This document shows positions 6,698 through 8,510 of a stretch of 8,510 nt of DNA, one piece after another (position 1 is the first letter of the stretch; every line of letters begins with the position of its first letter). Position numbers and translations under genes: made by a program. The notes below the pieces were generated by a model. That model was not told where the DNA came from. It made no database searches and was given only the letters and a program-made list of their open reading frames with translations. Source of the stretch: Candidatus Pelagibacter sp. TMED197 (GTDB lineage Bacteria > Pseudomonadota > Alphaproteobacteria > Pelagibacterales > Pelagibacteraceae). Location of the stretch: positions 1-8,510 of the forward strand of contig NHIU01000003.1 in NCBI GenBank assembly GCA_002169755.1, written 5' to 3'.

Positions 6698-7213
6698 TTA
6701 TTTAAAATGACTTAAGCTTTTGCCTTTTTTATCCTTTATTGATAAAATTGGTTTTTTTATAGGCCACTTAATACCCACATCTTTATCATTCCAACTAAGG
6801 GTAGTTTCACTTTTTTTATGTCTATATTGTGAACACTTATAATTTACAGTACATTCTTTTGACAGGCAGAGAAAACCATGTGCAAAACCTTTTGGTATGT
6901 AAAATGAAAATTCTGAATTTTGAGAAATAATTATCGAAAAATACTTACCAAAAGTTTTAGAATTTTTTCGTAAGTCAACAGCAACATCTAAAATTTTACC
7001 CTGAGTAACTGTGATTATTTTAGCTTGATATTTTTTTGTCTGTATGTGGAGACCTCTTAAAACATTTTTTTTTGAATTCGACATTACATCAAATAAAAAT
7101 GAATCTTTAAATAGTCTATTTTTATAAATCTCTCTTAGAAAACCTCTTTTATCTCTATAAATTTTTGACTTAATTATCTTTAAGCCTTCAATTTTTACAT
7201 TTTCTAATTTCAT
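6698..7213 (-). CDS. rmlC: dTDP-4-dehydrorhamnose 3,5-epimerase (RmlC family)
   Basis: A 171-residue cupin of normal RmlC size. Visible are YRDKRGFLREIY (19-30), VLRGLHIQ (51-58) with His56 as the expected catalytic base, and LDVAVDLRKNS (75-85) with Asp80. PKGFAHGFLCLS (107-118) follows, then VNYKCSQY (123-130), where Tyr125 is the likely catalytic acid. The WNDKDVGIKWP segment (141-151) is characteristic. All key residues appear present, so it should invert C3 and/or C5 of a dTDP-4-keto-6-deoxyhexose. The usual LRGLHYQ reads LRGLHIQ. It leads a three-gene minus-strand operon with an RmlD-like reductase and a DUF4422 glycosyltransferase. In antibiotic deoxysugar pathways homologues of this enzyme (EvaD, TylK, NovW type) act as 5- or 3-epimerases after C-methylation, so the true substrate could be a branched sugar. 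The family is confident; the symbol is used in the broad sense. Confidence 0.9.
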   Translation of the reverse strand: MKLENVKIEGLKIIKSKIYRDKRGFLREIYKNRLFKDSFLFDVMSNSKKNVLRGLHIQTKKYQAKIITVTQGKILDVAVDLRKNSKTFGKYFSIIISQNSEFSFYIPKGFAHGFLCLSKECTVNYKCSQYRHKKSETTLSWNDKDVGIKWPIKKPILSIKDKKGKSLSHFK

Positions 7214-7227
7214 ATGATCTAATAATA

Positions 7228-7257
7228 TTTATACTAAAGATTAATTTTAATAAACAA
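7228..7257 (-). promoter_or_regulatory. Candidate promoter of the rmlC operon
   Basis: On the minus strand TTGTTT (7257-7252) and TATAAA (7233-7228) are separated by 18 bases, a sigma-70-like arrangement in the 60-base divergent spacer. The ATG of rmlC is at 7213, so transcription would start only a few bases before it, giving a nearly leaderless mRNA. There is no Shine-Dalgarno sequence to contradict this. The spacer is so AT-rich that a chance match is quite possible. Confidence 0.35.
7230..7235 (+). promoter_or_regulatory. Candidate -10 element for the FkbM gene
   Basis: TATACT, one mismatch from the -10 consensus, lies 38 bases before the ATG at 7274 and overlaps the proposed minus-strand -10. 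No -35 is visible at the right distance. If both are real, the two promoters would compete for the same DNA. It is a weak call. Confidence 0.22.
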
Positions 7258-7273
7258 ATTTAAATTTATTACC

Positions 7274-8023
7274 ATGTTCAAATTACTAAAAAAGATTTGT
7301 GGTTTAATGGGTTTTAAACTTGTAGATAAAAATTTGATTAAAAACGACAGATTAATTTCAAAATTTACCTACCATAAAATAAATACTTTGATTGATAAGC
7401 TTTTTTCAAATGGTCTAATAAATTCAGTAATTCAAATTGGTGCTAATGATGGAAAAAGATTCGATGTCTTGAATACGTTTATCAAGAAATATTCTCCTAA
7501 GGCAATTTTGGTAGAACCAATAAAGGAAAATTATGAAGATCTAAAATTAAATTATAAAGATCAAAATAATATTTTTTTTGAAAATTCTGCAATTTCTGTG
7601 AATAACGAAATTAATTTTTTATTTAAAGTTGATGAACAAAAATTTAAATTTTATGATGAACACATTAAAGGTATTACATCTTTTGATAAATATCATTTAT
7701 TAAAACATGGCGTTTTAAATTCGCACATTAAAAAAGAAAATGTAAACTCTATTTCTTTCAAAAAACTCATTGAGAAATATTCTGTTAATTATCTTGATTT
7801 ACTTATGGTTGATGCTGAAGGATATGACGGAGACATAATCATAGATTTCCTCTCAAATATTTCACTTAGACCTTTAATCATTTTTGAATATTTACATATC
7901 AAAAATAAAAAATTAGAAAAATTAATTAAGATTTTGATTTCAAAAAATTTTATTTTTTATAAATTAGAAGAAAATATAATTTGTTTTCCTAAAGAAAATG
8001 AAAAATTTAAAAATTTGGTTTAA
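7274..8023 (+). CDS. FkbM-family SAM-dependent methyltransferase
   Basis: A 249-residue methyltransferase. The SAM-binding loop is VIQIGANDGKRF (52-63), with the acidic residue of the second strand in LVEP (79-82). AIS (106-108) matches the family's conserved Ala-Ile region. LDLLMVDAEGYDGDII (174-189) is the FkbM hallmark DxEGxD/E segment, followed by IIFEYLH (202-208). FkbM proteins O-methylate sugars or polyketides; in surface-glycan islands they are presumed to methylate a glycan hydroxyl. The sequence from ITSF (134-137) onward also follows the family pattern. Length is normal and all visible motifs are intact. The first 20 residues are hydrophobic and basic but not a clear signal or membrane segment. 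It is a single-gene unit transcribed away from rmlC. Its stop TAA shares a TTAA with the stop of the convergent GT17 gene. Its acceptor is unknown. Confidence 0.85.
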   Translation: MFKLLKKICGLMGFKLVDKNLIKNDRLISKFTYHKINTLIDKLFSNGLINSVIQIGANDGKRFDVLNTFIKKYSPKAILVEPIKENYEDLKLNYKDQNNIFFENSAISVNNEINFLFKVDEQKFKFYDEHIKGITSFDKYHLLKHGVLNSHIKKENVNSISFKKLIEKYSVNYLDLLMVDAEGYDGDIIIDFLSNISLRPLIIFEYLHIKNKKLEKLIKILISKNFIFYKLEENIICFPKENEKFKNLV

Positions 8024-8041
8024 TTTATAATCCACTTTTTT
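8016..8041. terminator. Candidate bidirectional terminator at overlapping stops
   Basis: TGGTTTA (8016-8022) pairs with TAATCCA (8028-8034) apart from one T-T mismatch, leaving a five-base loop. On the plus strand a run of six T follows at 8036-8041, as expected for an intrinsic terminator of the FkbM transcript. On the minus strand the stem is followed by T-rich sequence (complement of 8000-8015), so it could also end the GT17 transcript. The stem contains the two overlapping stop codons. With three G-C pairs it is the strongest hairpin of the three convergent junctions. Confidence 0.42.
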
Positions 8042-8510
8042 AACTGTAATTTATTTTTCAAGATATAACTTGGAAATTTATTATCTAAAGAAATAGGTTT
8101 AAAATTTTCACTTCTACCAATAATATCTGATCCATTATTTATTCTTTTTTTTATCTCATCTAAATTAAGATATTTTTCATCTATACTCTCTTTAAAAACA
8201 TACGGATCATTCGTTTCACATAAGTTTTTATATTTGTATAAAAGCTGTTCAGGGCTTTTAAGATTACAAAAATGCCATCCGCCTTCTTCTATAATGTTAT
8301 TAAGTCTTAATTTATCTAATCTCCAAAATGGTCTTTTTTTAAATTTTAAATTTCTCAACCATTGTGGGGACTTTAAAAATTTTTTAACACAAATTCTTGA
8401 ACCATTCCAATATGGGCTTTTTTTAGCTTGAAGATTAAATTTATAATAATATTGATTTTGTCTAAAAACTGCGAATTGTTTTTTAATATCGAATTTTAAA
8501 ATCAATTTAG
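8020..8510 (-). CDS. GT17-family glycosyltransferase, N-terminal part beyond window
   Basis: This is the C-terminal part (about 163 residues) of a glycosyltransferase of CAZy family 17, whose eukaryotic member is the bisecting beta-1,4-N-acetylglucosaminyltransferase MGAT3. Bacterial homologues sit in surface-glycan clusters. Counting from the TTG at 8505, the visible signature is RQNQYYYKFNL (15-25), WNGSRICVKKF (33-43), SPQWLR (46-51) and EEGGWHFCNLKSPEQL (73-88). An INNGSDIIGRSE segment (122-133) and the ending FPSYILKN (144-151) follow. Family members are around 270-290 residues and carry a DxD-type SDxDEIP motif in the N-terminal half, which would lie past base 8510. The reading frame stays open to the edge and the codon at 8505 is TTG with no start context, so the true start is outside. 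It converges on the FkbM gene with a four-base overlap. Acceptor and donor are unknown; GlcNAc is only an analogy. Confidence 0.8.
   Translation of the reverse strand, partial: KLILKFDIKKQFAVFRQNQYYYKFNLQAKKSPYWNGSRICVKKFLKSPQWLRNLKFKKRPFWRLDKLRLNNIIEEGGWHFCNLKSPEQLLYKYKNLCETNDPYVFKESIDEKYLNLDEIKKRINNGSDIIGRSENFKPISLDNKFPSYILKNKLQLKKWIIN

Noticed and set aside
8234..8431. Open reading frame of 65 codons on the plus strand
   Set aside because: It lies wholly inside the GT17 gene on the other strand, whose motifs are unmistakable, and its protein has no recognisable features.
8503..8505. TTG as a start codon of the right-edge minus-strand gene
   Set aside because: The frame stays open to base 8510 and the GT17 N-terminal half is missing, so this is an internal leucine codon.
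1..8510. Defence system, toxin-antitoxin pair, CRISPR array, tRNA or mobile element
   Set aside because: Every large reading frame is accounted for by sugar or methyl transfer families; no spaced direct repeats, cloverleaf-like sequences, transposase or integrase motifs were found by eye.

Overview
The window is very AT-rich DNA. Hand counts of a few lines give about 19% G+C in part of the 291-1100 gene and about 27% in part of the aminotransferase gene. It is packed with surface-glycan genes: ten protein-coding genes, two of them cut by the window edges, with almost no intergenic space. Lysine, asparagine and isoleucine dominate the proteins, Shine-Dalgarno sequences are mostly absent, and convergent genes share or nearly share stop codons. 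This fits a streamlined low-GC marine bacterium, with the glycan-island region of a SAR11/Pelagibacter-like genome as the best guess. No rRNA, housekeeping or taxon-diagnostic gene is present, so the assignment is inference. No RNA gene, CRISPR array, IS element or phage gene was seen.

Layout. At the left edge lies the 3' part of an FdtA/WxcM-type cupin sugar ketoisomerase (+). It converges on a TIGR04325-type putative methyltransferase (-). A tight plus-strand operon follows (1151-5155): an unassigned glycosyltransferase-like protein, an NAD-dependent SDR sugar epimerase/dehydratase, a TylC3/NovU/TcaB9-type sugar C-methyltransferase, and a DegT/DnrJ/EryC1 aminotransferase. Gaps in it are 3, -4 and 1 bases. 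It meets, tail to tail, a minus-strand operon (7213 down to 5158): RmlC-type 3,5-epimerase, a short RmlD-type 4-ketoreductase, and a DUF4422 glycosyltransferase. A 60-base divergent spacer separates this from an FkbM-family methyltransferase (+). That gene overlaps by stop codons with a GT17-family glycosyltransferase (-) that runs off the right edge.

How the genes may work together. The set aminotransferase + C-methyltransferase + 3,5-epimerase + 4-ketoreductase is the tailoring toolkit for a C-branched deoxyamino sugar. It is comparable in kind to EvaB-C-D-E in dTDP-epivancosamine synthesis. The FdtA-like isomerase with the FdtB-like aminotransferase alternatively points to a 3-amino-3,6-dideoxyhexose. 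Two recognisable glycosyltransferases (DUF4422, GT17) and one possible one would assemble the glycan, and the FkbM and TIGR04325 enzymes could methylate it. The 2,3-dehydratase and the RmlA/RmlB steps are not in the window.

Main oddities are the loss of every zinc-ligand cysteine in the C-methyltransferase N-terminal domain, inverted repeats at all three convergent junctions, and frequent strand switches suggesting a mosaic of inserted cassettes.
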